From a virus, in the IMG/VR virus record IMGVR_UViG_3300025086_000076, positions 1-40,897 of that record: 40,897 nucleotides of DNA. One strand, written 5' to 3'. The stretch's first letter is position 1. Each line of letters starts with the position of its first letter. Under the pieces are notes generated by a model. The model did not search any database, was not told the origin of the DNA, and saw only the letters and a program-made list of their open reading frames with translations. Shown here piece after piece: positions 25,239-34,358 of this stretch. A program made the translations under genes and the position numbers.

Positions 25239-28200
25239 TTAGTGTTTCAATGTAATGTTATATTCGCCTTTTCTATCGTCGTAACTACCAACCAGCTTGT
25301 TGTATAACTTTAAATTATCTCTAAACCAATATTTCATACCGTAATCAGATATTACGGTTAAGCCATCTTTAGATAATCTCATTACGGTTCCTCTAACTTT
25401 ATCTGTAAAATAAGCTCTATAAGATTCAGAAGCAAATGATTCTGGATTTGTAGATATACCGTACTCGCCAGAGAAAGGAATTGTTTGTCCTAAAACTCTG
25501 TCTGTAGCCGTTAACTGAGGGTTTCCATCAGCATTAAATACAGCATCTTTATTTGCTAATATTTTTAAAATTTTATCCTCACAAAGTGTGACTAAGTCAG
25601 AGTTTCTAGAATGTAGTTTTTGAATGCTTCCATAAATAGGATTTATGTCTTTTGTTATTTTTTCTGCAGCTATAAATTGATTTAAATTATTAACTCCAGA
25701 GTTTGAGTTGTAAATACCAGAATAAATCAATCCGTATTTTCGATGTTCTTCCCCATAAGTCTCTTCTAGTGTTGTTGATGCTTTAGCACCGTTTGTAGTA
25801 AATGGCTTGTTAAATGTATCACCTATTCTATTTGACTCAACGCCGTTGTTAAAAGAAAAACAATTATACCAACCTAAACCAACGCTTGCGGTTGGCGTTA
25901 AACGAAGCACATTTACTTTTCCAGTTGGAGATCCGCTGTAAGCGCTTCCAGAAATAATATTAGCAGTAGTATAACTACCGTCATCTCTAACAAATTTAGC
26001 GCCATGAGTAATTAATTCAGAAACATCAGAACTAGTAATAGAGTCAGACAACACAATTTGATCGTTACCAAATTGATCGTTTTTCCAGCCTACTACAAAT
26101 ATTCCTTCGGTAAATTCCACAGGAGAACGATGATTATATTCAGGCTCTATAGTAGAGCCAATAGGAATAAACATATGTCTATTTTTAATGCTTAATGGTA
26201 GCGTAGGGATGTTACCACTAGCTTCATAATATAAATTTAAATCTAAATCTTCTTTTGGTTCTGTTTCAAATATAGCTGGAAGCAAAGATATTTTATTTTT
26301 TGTTTCAGTTGTAAACTCAGTTAAAAATAGCATGTCAATAGAGGTTTGCTCCGCGGCTGTGTTAAAGGTTGAATTGTTTCCAATTGGAAAATCTTGAGCA
26401 CCAGCAGGGCTTTGAGGATCTAATTCATATTTTATTCTATAAGTAAGTCTACGATTCCAAGATCTAGACATTGTTTTTGTTTGTTCAATATGAAGATCAC
26501 TCCAAAGCGGTTCTGTAACCAAAATATTAGAATCTTTAGGAGAGTGTGGCGTTCTTCTACCCATGTAATTGTACAATCTATATTTAGTTACACCTAATAT
26601 TCTATATACGGTCTCGTTTCCTTTAATTTTAAACTGTTGATTTGGAGCGAGTCTAGAAACAACTTCTGCTTGATCAGAAGTATTAGGTTCAGATGGATCC
26701 CCAACTTTCCAATTAAGATTGTAGTTAGTTACTCTACCACTAGGACCATGCGGTTCAAGTTGAGAATATGATAAATCAAGATATTGATCACCAGAATTTT
26801 CATGGTTTGCTTTCATGCGAAATATTCCTTTACTTAAGCCATTACCTTGATTAATCCAAACTGATGGGTTTGAAAGTTCTCCAAACCAAGTATCTATAAA
26901 GTGTTTATAAACAACCGCGCTAGTTCTATCACAAGAATCCGTCGTAATACCTGATCGCTGAAATTGCGTTTTTGAGTCAAGATAATTATCACTAGAAAGT
27001 GGTTGTTGACCTGCAAAAGGAGCTCCATCAATAAACCAATTATCTGTTACAGAATTAGTACCAAACTTTAACTTATTTTTCCAATCATTTTCTGTCATGT
27101 AAGTGTGAGATGGTGTTCCTGATGGGAATGTGTAAAAGGAATTGGTATTTAACGTACTTTGAGATGGTTGAAGTTTAAATATATCTACTGAAGATATTAT
27201 AGCAAAGTTATTAATTGTTTCTGTTGTTGATATTAAATTATCTAAAACTGTTTGGTCGCGATGTATTTTAACAAAAAATCTACCATCAAACTCTGGTTTG
27301 TTTTCTATAGTTTTTTTCCAAAAATGAACATGTATCTCATCTTCTTTAAGAGTACCATCGGTAAAATCACCATCTTGAGACAATATTGGGGAGGCTAACT
27401 TTATGTCATAAAACAACGAGCTATCCTCGTCTATAACATCTACGACGCGGTATTTAGTGGAAAATTCAGGTGATTGATTAGGTAGTTCTCTAGAAAAACC
27501 AACCCAAAGTTCATCTAAACCTCTTGGGTTTGCGTTAACTTCTTCAAGTATTTTACGTGGGTTTGTTAATCCCATTGCGTAGTTGCTCAAAGCAAAACTA
27601 CCCGCAACTACACCTGTTGCGTTATAATCACCTGACCAATGATTTTTTTTAATTGTAAAGTTTAATCTTCCCGGCGTAGGCGCGTTTGCACCGCCGTCAG
27701 GTAAATTACAATTTCCTGAAGGTAGTGATCCACCGAACAAAAGACAAGAATGACGAATTCTAGAATCATCAGTATTTGTTCTAAGTACTTTAGTGTATAC
27801 TGTTTTTATTTGATCTGGTGCTTCATTTTCTATAGCTACTATTTTATACCTAGCATCTTCAAGTATTAAACCAGCATTTTCTCCTTGACCTTTTTTTAAT
27901 ATTAAATAAGTGTCTTCATCAACTTTATTTCTGTCAACAGAAGGAAACGCTAACCAAACGTTCTTGTCCTCTCCGTCCTCGTAAACTCTACCTAAAGCTA
28001 AATTGTAATATTCGTTTGAAGTTTCTTTAATATAAAATTTATAATAATCCGCCCAATCAGGAGAATTTTTTAATTCTAACGCTATAAAATTACTTTGTTT
28101 AGCTCTTGATTTTGGAACACTTAAAGACCCAGAGCTTGGCGATATAACTGGTGTTTCTCTTCCATACTTATCCCCCCAAACAACTCCAACCTCATAATTT

Positions 28201-31115
28201 CTAAGAGATTTTATTGATTTTTTACCAAGAACTTGCTCTGATATAAACAAGCGACTCTCTCCTCTTGCTCGTAAACTAATATCAATTTGAGGGACAATAA
28301 CATCGTCACTTCCAGCGCTTGTAAGATTATAACCTTGAGTATAATTACCATATACAACTCTATTACCAGTTACTTCTTGTGCTAATGCTTTTCTTGGAAC
28401 GTTATCCCAAGATCGTAAAGATTGATTAGAAGGCAAAGTTGCAAAAATATTTTCTGTTTTAACTTTGTAAGAACCACTTGTTGCAAACCTGTAGTTTTCT
28501 AATATTTGATCAGACACACTAACAGTACCATTAGAATTCCAAGCGTTTTCTTCAATATATGAAAAATCTTTAGGAGTAATAGTATCTATTATGTATATGT
28601 TTGGATCTGTATCATTTTTATATAACAAATCAATTTGCTTAACATCTGCTGGCATGTCAGAGCTTACAAAATCTTTTAAAGTTATACTTTTAATATTATT
28701 TACCATCGCTTTATTGTATGCTTCTATAGGATGATATTGAAAACTTCCAGGATTAAATATTACATCTGTAAAAGGACCGATGGAAGAATATTCGTTGTCT
28801 AAATACTTGTATCTATAAGAAAACCTTGGAAGTTTTCTTTCAAATATTTTTTTATCGGTATTTTCTACAATAGAATACCAGGTTACATTGCTCGAAATTA
28901 AGTTTGCATTATTTTTAACATTTAGTATTTCTACACGATATATTTGGCCTGTAGCACCATCAGCCCAGGTATCGCTAGGCGTAATCATTCTTATATTTGT
29001 GACAGCTGCTCTTAACTCATACTCCCCGCTTGAAAGCTCGCTACTATCTGTAGAAAACCTTAAAATATCGTTTAATTGATAATCAACTGGATTTGAAATA
29101 CTAGACACAAAAACAATTTCTGTATTTTTACCGTTTTCTGAACCTTGAAATTCATTAGGTTGTGATCTGCCACTAAAAACAGTTGCTGCGACAGCACTGT
29201 CAATACCTTCACCTTCTTCTATTTCAACAACTATATTTTTGTTTGGAGATTTTTTAACAACAGTAACGTGTTCTTCTCTAGCAGGAACATATCCATCTAC
29301 AGTTTGAACAAAAGGGTTTACGATTTCAGTGTGAAAAGGTTGAGAACTATCTGTTCCTTGTTTACTTCTATTAATATTTATTTTTTTAGGCTCACTGTTA
29401 CCATCTGTCCAAAATAATAAATTATCAACAATGTTTGTTGCTGTAACTAACTTATCGATATTAAAATTTAAAACTCTATTAGGATTAAAGAACATTAACG
29501 CTAAGTCTTCACTGGAAAAAGGTGTGGTTGTAACTAGACTGTCTTCAACTTTAATTACAGTTTCTTGAACGTTTGCAAGGGAAATAGTTACATTATTGAA
29601 GCTACCATTAGGACCAGGTCTAGCGTATATAATATTTGAAGTACAAGTATTGTTAGCACTATCCCATTCAGAAATTATAATTTCACCTGGAATAGGAGGG
29701 TCGTATTGGGGTGGAAAAGTGCCAAAAACATAACCTCCGGGTTCTGCTAACGTTAACTCATGTATACACATAGGCACGGCGGACTGATGCTGGTCATCTT
29801 GAGCAGGAAAAGCGTAAGACCAATTAATTCTCTGTCCGGGATTTGCCGAAGCAAGTAAAAGATTTTGGGCAACACCAAAGTTATTTATACCAGACAAACT
29901 AGGTGATTGAGTAGTTTGTAATCTTTTAACCTCCAACGAATGGTTTGGAAAACTTGTTAATAACGTGGCGTTTGGACCGGGTAAATCAGAAATAGTTGCA
30001 TCATAAGGGTAAGTATTGAGATATGATTGGCTAGCATTTGGGCCAGGCGCTATGTTTTGTGTTGAAGAAAATCTATACCAATACTTAGTTCCAAATGCCG
30101 GATGTGATGTTGTTACAATTCCAGTTGGACCACTTATTTCGCTTGATTGTACAAGCTGAGTGCCATTAAAAAATCCAATTTGAGCATCTGCTTGATTAGT
30201 GTTGTTAATTGGAGTGTCCATTATATCGCCAGGATTACCTTGTGCTGGAAACGATTGATCAAACATGCTGTTAGTATTAATATAATACGTACCGTCTACT
30301 GGATCATAATCTAAAGGTAAAAAAATTTCTCCGGTATATTCCCAGTTTCCAGCGCCAAAAGTTTGCCGTCTTGTTCCAAAAGATACATTGTTGTAATAAG
30401 CATAAGGAGAATATCCTGTAGTAGAGTCCATTTCAGGACTAACACTAACGCTTGTATTGCTATATTCAACAATACTTTCAACCGTGTCAGTATCAATTAT
30501 ACTCCCAGAACTATCTAAAGAAGCTACCATCCATCCTGGTTGTAGTAAACTAGCTAAAGATTCACTTCTAACATTTAAATACTCTGAATTGCCACTACCA
30601 CCTTCACTCTGTATAACAAAACCCCATACGTCAGAAAAAACAGGTTTACATTCGGCTGTTGGTTTTGGGAGTTCTATTGAATCAGCTGAAGGTGAAGTTT
30701 GTCCAATTTTAGCCTCCATTACAAGGTCTCTAATAAGATAAGTTTTGCCTTGGTACACTCTAGCTTGCCAATTTCCTAAAATATCTACCATACTTTGAGC
30801 GGAGGTATTAGAAAAAGAAGAGCTGCTTAATCCAGAAATAAACCAATATAAACTATCATTTTTTTCATCAGAAATAGAACCAACAGTAGACGCCGTTGAG
30901 TTATCTATATAAGCAACTTGATTTTTTACACCTCCATTTTTGTCAGTACAACCAAAATTATTAGGTAATATATTTTGAATAGTACCAACGTCAGAACCTT
31001 CTGATGTCGATACCTGCACATTCATTGCGTCTCTATATTCTCCGTCTGGAATAAGTCTCTCGTCGAGATCCTTATTCATTTTACCACTGGTAAAATTATG
31101 CTTGATTTCTGGCAT
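25239..31115 (-). CDS. Very large tail tube / stabilisation protein (1958 aa)
   Basis: The N-terminus (HNFTSGKMNKDLDERLIPDG, then EYRDAMNVQVSTSEGSDVGT) is a distinctive opening of a large structural protein family in marine and Bacteroidota phages. These proteins sit where T7-like phages encode tail tubular protein B. The rest is overwhelmingly beta-type, rich in Ser, Asn, Thr and aromatics, with no signal peptide and no visible catalytic motif. The C-terminal part (KLHSRNSDLVTLCEDKILKI, then MRLSKDGLTVISDYGMKYWF) resembles beta-propeller blades, as in gp12-like proteins. At 1958 residues it is more than twice the length of T7 gp12. It overlaps no gene; gaps are 3 bases upstream and 9 downstream. 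Confidence 0.82.
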   Translation of the reverse strand: MPEIKHNFTSGKMNKDLDERLIPDGEYRDAMNVQVSTSEGSDVGTIQNILPNNFGCTDKNGGVKNQVAYIDNSTASTVGSISDEKNDSLYWFISGLSSSSFSNTSAQSMVDILGNWQARVYQGKTYLIRDLVMEAKIGQTSPSADSIELPKPTAECKPVFSDVWGFVIQSEGGSGNSEYLNVRSESLASLLQPGWMVASLDSSGSIIDTDTVESIVEYSNTSVSVSPEMDSTTGYSPYAYYNNVSFGTRRQTFGAGNWEYTGEIFLPLDYDPVDGTYYINTNSMFDQSFPAQGNPGDIMDTPINNTNQADAQIGFFNGTQLVQSSEISGPTGIVTTSHPAFGTKYWYRFSSTQNIAPGPNASQSYLNTYPYDATISDLPGPNATLLTSFPNHSLEVKRLQTTQSPSLSGINNFGVAQNLLLASANPGQRINWSYAFPAQDDQHQSAVPMCIHELTLAEPGGYVFGTFPPQYDPPIPGEIIISEWDSANNTCTSNIIYARPGPNGSFNNVTISLANVQETVIKVEDSLVTTTPFSSEDLALMFFNPNRVLNFNIDKLVTATNIVDNLLFWTDGNSEPKKININRSKQGTDSSQPFHTEIVNPFVQTVDGYVPAREEHVTVVKKSPNKNIVVEIEEGEGIDSAVAATVFSGRSQPNEFQGSENGKNTEIVFVSSISNPVDYQLNDILRFSTDSSELSSGEYELRAAVTNIRMITPSDTWADGATGQIYRVEILNVKNNANLISSNVTWYSIVENTDKKIFERKLPRFSYRYKYLDNEYSSIGPFTDVIFNPGSFQYHPIEAYNKAMVNNIKSITLKDFVSSDMPADVKQIDLLYKNDTDPNIYIIDTITPKDFSYIEENAWNSNGTVSVSDQILENYRFATSGSYKVKTENIFATLPSNQSLRSWDNVPRKALAQEVTGNRVVYGNYTQGYNLTSAGSDDVIVPQIDISLRARGESRLFISEQVLGKKSIKSLRNYEVGVVWGDKYGRETPVISPSSGSLSVPKSRAKQSNFIALELKNSPDWADYYKFYIKETSNEYYNLALGRVYEDGEDKNVWLAFPSVDRNKVDEDTYLILKKGQGENAGLILEDARYKIVAIENEAPDQIKTVYTKVLRTNTDDSRIRHSCLLFGGSLPSGNCNLPDGGANAPTPGRLNFTIKKNHWSGDYNATGVVAGSFALSNYAMGLTNPRKILEEVNANPRGLDELWVGFSRELPNQSPEFSTKYRVVDVIDEDSSLFYDIKLASPILSQDGDFTDGTLKEDEIHVHFWKKTIENKPEFDGRFFVKIHRDQTVLDNLISTTETINNFAIISSVDIFKLQPSQSTLNTNSFYTFPSGTPSHTYMTENDWKNKLKFGTNSVTDNWFIDGAPFAGQQPLSSDNYLDSKTQFQRSGITTDSCDRTSAVVYKHFIDTWFGELSNPSVWINQGNGLSKGIFRMKANHENSGDQYLDLSYSQLEPHGPSGRVTNYNLNWKVGDPSEPNTSDQAEVVSRLAPNQQFKIKGNETVYRILGVTKYRLYNYMGRRTPHSPKDSNILVTEPLWSDLHIEQTKTMSRSWNRRLTYRIKYELDPQSPAGAQDFPIGNNSTFNTAAEQTSIDMLFLTEFTTETKNKISLLPAIFETEPKEDLDLNLYYEASGNIPTLPLSIKNRHMFIPIGSTIEPEYNHRSPVEFTEGIFVVGWKNDQFGNDQIVLSDSITSSDVSELITHGAKFVRDDGSYTTANIISGSAYSGSPTGKVNVLRLTPTASVGLGWYNCFSFNNGVESNRIGDTFNKPFTTNGAKASTTLEETYGEEHRKYGLIYSGIYNSNSGVNNLNQFIAAEKITKDINPIYGSIQKLHSRNSDLVTLCEDKILKILANKDAVFNADGNPQLTATDRVLGQTIPFSGEYGISTNPESFASESYRAYFTDKVRGTVMRLSKDGLTVISDYGMKYWFRDNLKLYNKLVGSYDDRKGEYNITLKH

Positions 31116-31118
31116 GTA

Positions 31119-32504
31119 CTAGTGTTTTATTTGTTTCGATTTACCTCTTAAAATTTGAGTGATTTCTTCTAACTTAATATTTGACAACCGTAATTTAGCG
31201 GTTCTTATAGCGGCGAATCTTTCTTTTTTAAATCTATTGACTTGATATTCTGGAACATTAGACATACCAGCCAGTATAGCGTGAGAGATCCACTTATACA
31301 TTGCTTCTTCAGCAAACTTATGGACTTGCATCTCGTTGGTATTACCAAGGCTATCACTTATATAATCTAATATCACAGTTTTTCCACTAACATTAGAGCT
31401 AAAATGAATTTTTCCTAATACTTGGTCTATATAAAAAGAACCATTTACTTGAGCGTGTTGAGGATCTAATCCATATCTTTCACTGTGCATTGGCCAATAA
31501 GTATCGTCTTCATAATCATCATTATTATTTTCAGATGGAGTTGTAGACTTATAACTAGACCAAGCCGTAGAGTCTAATGGGTCTACAGAGATAAAAGTAA
31601 CCTCAGTCGCACTTACAGCCGATGTATTATCTGGGATTTTATCAACAATAATAGTTGTTCCAGAAACACTTAACACTTTAGTTCCGCTAGGAAAATTATC
31701 ATGAACAACTAGCATTCCTATTTCTATATCTGAATACGAAGCTGTACCCGTTATTTTGTAATCAAAAGTAGCAGCATCACCTATGCCCCAAGACAAGTTA
31801 TCAATTACATACGAAGATTCTTCAGAGTATACTACGCTATCTTGGAAATTTTTTGATAAAAGTAAACTTGTCGCCAAGTTACCTGTATCTTCAATAGTAC
31901 CATCTGGTCTAAGTATACCGGGTGTAAAAGCATTACCAAGTGAATCTATCATTGTTATTGTAGTTACACCGTTATCATTGCTTACTGATCCAACTCGAAC
32001 GATTCCTACAATATATGGACCGCTAATAATCATGCCAGTTTCAATATTTTTATACTCATCGTCTAAAGTTACGCTTGATGATTCGGAAACTAAGTCACCA
32101 ATAACAACAAAAGAGTTTGATATAATATCCCCATCAGCATCCTGTAACAAAGGTGTTGGGTTAGATGTTTTGCTTGTAGGGTACAACAAGTGCTTTACTC
32201 CAGCTGAATCTACCCAACTAATTTTAGTATAATTAACATAATCTGGAGGAAGCGTCATTTTAAGTGTAGCGGGAACCGTAATTTCCTGTGCTTTAAAAGA
32301 TTTAAATGTATCAAAGGATAATTCTGCCAAAGCTCTTTGGGCGTGAAAAGCAACATCTAATCTTTTTGCTTTTGGTATAATTTTATTTTCACCAACATAA
32401 ACAATCATAAATTGTTTTATTATATTGTCCAAAGAAACAAACTGATAGTTTCCGTGATCGTTTCCTGAGTAATAACCTGTTTGTAAATGATTTAAATATG
32501 CCAT
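31119..32504 (-). CDS. Tail-connector structural protein (461 aa)
   Basis: The opening residues (HLQTGYYSGNDHGNYQFVSL, then an LDNIIKQFMIVYVG stretch) resemble the start of structural proteins found beside connector genes in marine phages. Residues about 40-95 (KAKRLDVAFHAQRALAELSF) are helical, then a long beta-rich region with many Asp/Ser/Thr. A helical end (EEAMYKWISHAILAGM, with a basic tail) could contact the neighbouring ring. No signal peptide or enzyme motif is visible. The gene is separated by 3-4 bases from both neighbours. A gatekeeper or tail-tube adaptor role is likely but inferred. Confidence 0.72.
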   Translation of the reverse strand: MAYLNHLQTGYYSGNDHGNYQFVSLDNIIKQFMIVYVGENKIIPKAKRLDVAFHAQRALAELSFDTFKSFKAQEITVPATLKMTLPPDYVNYTKISWVDSAGVKHLLYPTSKTSNPTPLLQDADGDIISNSFVVIGDLVSESSSVTLDDEYKNIETGMIISGPYIVGIVRVGSVSNDNGVTTITMIDSLGNAFTPGILRPDGTIEDTGNLATSLLLSKNFQDSVVYSEESSYVIDNLSWGIGDAATFDYKITGTASYSDIEIGMLVVHDNFPSGTKVLSVSGTTIIVDKIPDNTSAVSATEVTFISVDPLDSTAWSSYKSTTPSENNNDDYEDDTYWPMHSERYGLDPQHAQVNGSFYIDQVLGKIHFSSNVSGKTVILDYISDSLGNTNEMQVHKFAEEAMYKWISHAILAGMSNVPEYQVNRFKKERFAAIRTAKLRLSNIKLEEITQILRGKSKQIKH

Positions 32505-32508
32505 TTAT

Positions 32509-33213
32509 TTATTGTTTTTCTTGTTGAATTTGTAGTGACTCTAAACCTTGACCTCCTTTTGCAACGTCATCTCTCTTCATTCCAAGTCCAGCAAACTTTA
32601 ATATTTTATAAACTAATTCAGTTTCTTCTGACGCGTGGAGCTCAAAATGCGTAGTTTTTGTGGGATCAGAATTGTATAAGGCTTTTTCTTTTAAAACAAA
32701 ATAACCCCAAGAAACTTTTGTTGGTATTCTAAAATAAAAAATAGCTGTAGGGGTAGATGATGGGCTAGAAGTAATTGCATTGCCACTAATATTTGCTATT
32801 GGTCTATTTATAGTGGGTTGAGTTAAAGGCCCGCCACTTAGAGCGTTTCTAAAATCTTGCGTTGATAAAATATCACAAGCAACGCCAGTTCCCATTTCTA
32901 TTCTAGAAACTCTATAAACATGATTTGGAAGAATTATAGCTGCGCCAGATGTTTCATAATCTGAGATGTCAGAAGCATTATCAAACGTTTCAAATATTTG
33001 TATTTTTTCTTCTAATATATCATCTATGTCTCCATGCGTAGTGTTATTACCTGCGTCTCTACGCGCTTGGTTTAAATCATAGAAATATTGTTCAAATATT
33101 TCCATTTGAGCTTGGTTGGCATATAGATTATATTCTTGAGGCGTTATATAACCTCTTTGCTCTTTGTTGGCTAAAATTAAAACTCTCTGATATACCGTAT
33201 CTATATTTACCAT
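32509..33213 (-). CDS. Head-tail connector (adaptor)-like protein
   Basis: This 234-aa protein lies in the slot where podovirus-like phages encode the ring joining portal and tail. The N-terminus (VNIDTVYQRVLILANKEQRG, then ITPQEYNLYANQAQMEIFEQ) is a helical segment of the type found at the start of connector proteins in marine and Bacteroidota phages. The middle is beta-rich with a loop (about 125-160) rich in Ser/Pro/Gly, and the C-terminus is helical (SEETELVYKILKFAGLGM). It ends 4 bases before the next start, so the two are probably co-translated. The role is inferred from position and general resemblance. Confidence 0.7.
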   Translation of the reverse strand: MVNIDTVYQRVLILANKEQRGYITPQEYNLYANQAQMEIFEQYFYDLNQARRDAGNNTTHGDIDDILEEKIQIFETFDNASDISDYETSGAAIILPNHVYRVSRIEMGTGVACDILSTQDFRNALSGGPLTQPTINRPIANISGNAITSSPSSTPTAIFYFRIPTKVSWGYFVLKEKALYNSDPTKTTHFELHASEETELVYKILKFAGLGMKRDDVAKGGQGLESLQIQQEKQ

Positions 33214-33222
33214 AATTTCTTT

Positions 33223-33387
33223 TTATTTATTATAAGGAAATAATCTATTTAAGCTTTCTTGTCTTTGACCACAATTGCAGGGTTTTTTAGTTACCTTACT
33301 TACTGTGTCTACAACTTTTTTTATTCCAGTTGCTTTTGTAATTTTAGCCACTGTGTCACCTAAACCTCTTGATTTTTTATTTTCCAT
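33223..33387 (-). CDS. Small basic CxC protein of the connector region
   Basis: This is a 54-aa protein. I choose ATG 33387 (MENKKSRGLGDTVAKITKAT) rather than an upstream in-frame ATG at 33435, because the upstream extension would run through a structured leader and the inner start has the A/T-rich leader seen elsewhere. Features are an N-terminal Gly/Lys helix (about 8-34), a CNC motif (C37, C39) and a C-terminal QRQESLNRLFPYNK segment. I recall similar short proteins (CxC followed by a basic helix and an LFPY-like end) near connector genes in Bacteroidota phages, unverified here. The two cysteines could bind metal or form a disulfide. Function is unknown. Confidence 0.7.
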   Translation of the reverse strand: MENKKSRGLGDTVAKITKATGIKKVVDTVSKVTKKPCNCGQRQESLNRLFPYNK

Positions 33388-33409
33388 ATAATTTAATTTT
33401 TTGTAGTTT

Positions 33410-33433
33410 GCAATCGCCCCGTAGAGCGACTGC
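33410..33433 (-). other. Hairpin in the leader of the 54-aa gene
   Basis: On the minus strand GCAGTCGC and GCGATTGC pair over 8 bp with one G-U, around an 8-base loop. It lies in the 59-base gap between the 278-aa gene and the 54-aa gene. What follows is A-rich rather than T-rich, so it does not look like an intrinsic terminator. It could be an mRNA processing or stability structure, or chance. Confidence 0.35.
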
Positions 33434-33446
33434 ATCTACAGTTAGA

Positions 33447-34283
33447 TTAATTTAATCTTTTTTCAATATTGGAGTAAATCTCCATACCTTCGTCAGTTTT
33501 AAACCAAGCGGCTAAAGCTGAATAAGGATGTTCGTCAAACGGAACGTTCATTAGTTTTCTATCATTAGAACCCCATGAAAAAGTTCTTTGATCAGAAGAT
33601 AATTTAATTATCCCCATTTCAGTTGCTTTAATACCAAAGTTTCTAAGCGAAACGTTATCATCGTTAACTAATTCTAAGAATAATTCAGGATTTCTCTTAG
33701 CGTACAATAGTAAATCTCTTTTAAGCTCCTTAGAACTCATGTTAGAAACACCAGATCCAACTTCAACACGCATAACAGCTTCCACCATGTCAATGTCTAG
33801 GTTTTGAGCCGCGTTCAATGCTTCGATTTCTAATTCTAGTATGTCTATTTCGCTAATAGCATTGTCTACTGGTTTCCACTCGTAATATATAGTGTTAGCT
33901 TCTGGGTGATATAAAGAAAGAAGTTTTTGTAATATTGTTTTTTCTTTTGGAACGTGTAATGCTCCATTTCTAAAAATAATGTGAGACAGTCTTTGATCAC
34001 CTTTCATTTCATCAACAAAACAAGTTTGTTGGTTTTCACAGTACTTTAATTCTCTTTCGTACCCTTTACTTTCATCAAACCAATATATATTAGCAGATCT
34101 AATCATTTGAGATAAAGGTTTTTTTCTTCCTTTGATATAGTAAACCCTATCTTTTATTTCCCAACCATCTTCTGCTTTTTTATAAGTTGGTTCTTTTCTT
34201 TTTGTTTGTTTTTCGATTGATGGAGCTTCAACTACTGAAGTTTCTACTACCATTTCTTTTTTTGTTTTTTGTTTTTTTGTCAT
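33447..34283 (-). CDS. Uncharacterised 278-aa head/connector-region protein
   Basis: I do not recognise a named domain. I place the start at ATG 34283 (MTKKQKTKKEM). The open frame continues upstream to a possible TTG at 34337, but that lies inside the terminator hairpin. The first 40 residues are Lys/Glu-rich and probably disordered. The body is mixed alpha/beta (DRVYYIKGRKKPLSQMIRSA; YELKYCENQQ-like Cys region) followed by a helical, acidic part (about 140-190). It lies between capsid and connector genes and has the A/T-only leader shared by its neighbours. Position suggests a head-completion or capsid-associated protein; this is inference only. Confidence 0.75.
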   Translation of the reverse strand: MTKKQKTKKEMVVETSVVEAPSIEKQTKRKEPTYKKAEDGWEIKDRVYYIKGRKKPLSQMIRSANIYWFDESKGYERELKYCENQQTCFVDEMKGDQRLSHIIFRNGALHVPKEKTILQKLLSLYHPEANTIYYEWKPVDNAISEIDILELEIEALNAAQNLDIDMVEAVMRVEVGSGVSNMSSKELKRDLLLYAKRNPELFLELVNDDNVSLRNFGIKATEMGIIKLSSDQRTFSWGSNDRKLMNVPFDEHPYSALAAWFKTDEGMEIYSNIEKRLN

Positions 34284-34313
34284 AATATAATATATAATAA
34301 AATTAATAAAATA

Positions 34314-34342
34314 AAGGGGTTGGGGAATTACCCCCAACCTCT
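34314..34342 (-). terminator. Intrinsic terminator after the major capsid gene
   Basis: The arms 34316-34325 and 34332-34341 form a 10-bp GC-rich stem with one G-U pair, extendable by an A-T pair (34315/34342). The loop is the 6 bases 34326-34331. On the minus strand the stem is followed by CCTTTATTTTATTAATTTT, a T-rich tract, which is the layout of a Rho-independent terminator. It is by far the most GC-rich short stretch in its surroundings and lies 17 bases after the capsid stop. Partial read-through would give more capsid message than connector and tail message. Confidence 0.88.
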
Positions 34343-34358
34343 CTAATATAAATAGTGC

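Noticed and set aside
31783-32232. Plus-strand open frame of 149 aa opposite the 461-aa connector gene
   Set aside because: It is antisense to a well-supported structural gene, with Ser/Pro/Ile-rich composition typical of an antisense shadow.
33388-33435. N-terminal extension of the 54-aa protein from the ATG at 33435
   Set aside because: It would translate the leader hairpin; the inner ATG has the typical A/T leader and a sensible protein start. Not fully excluded.
34284-34337. N-terminal extension of the 278-aa protein from a TTG
   Set aside because: The TTG lies in the stem of the capsid terminator and the extension is translated terminator plus A/T spacer.
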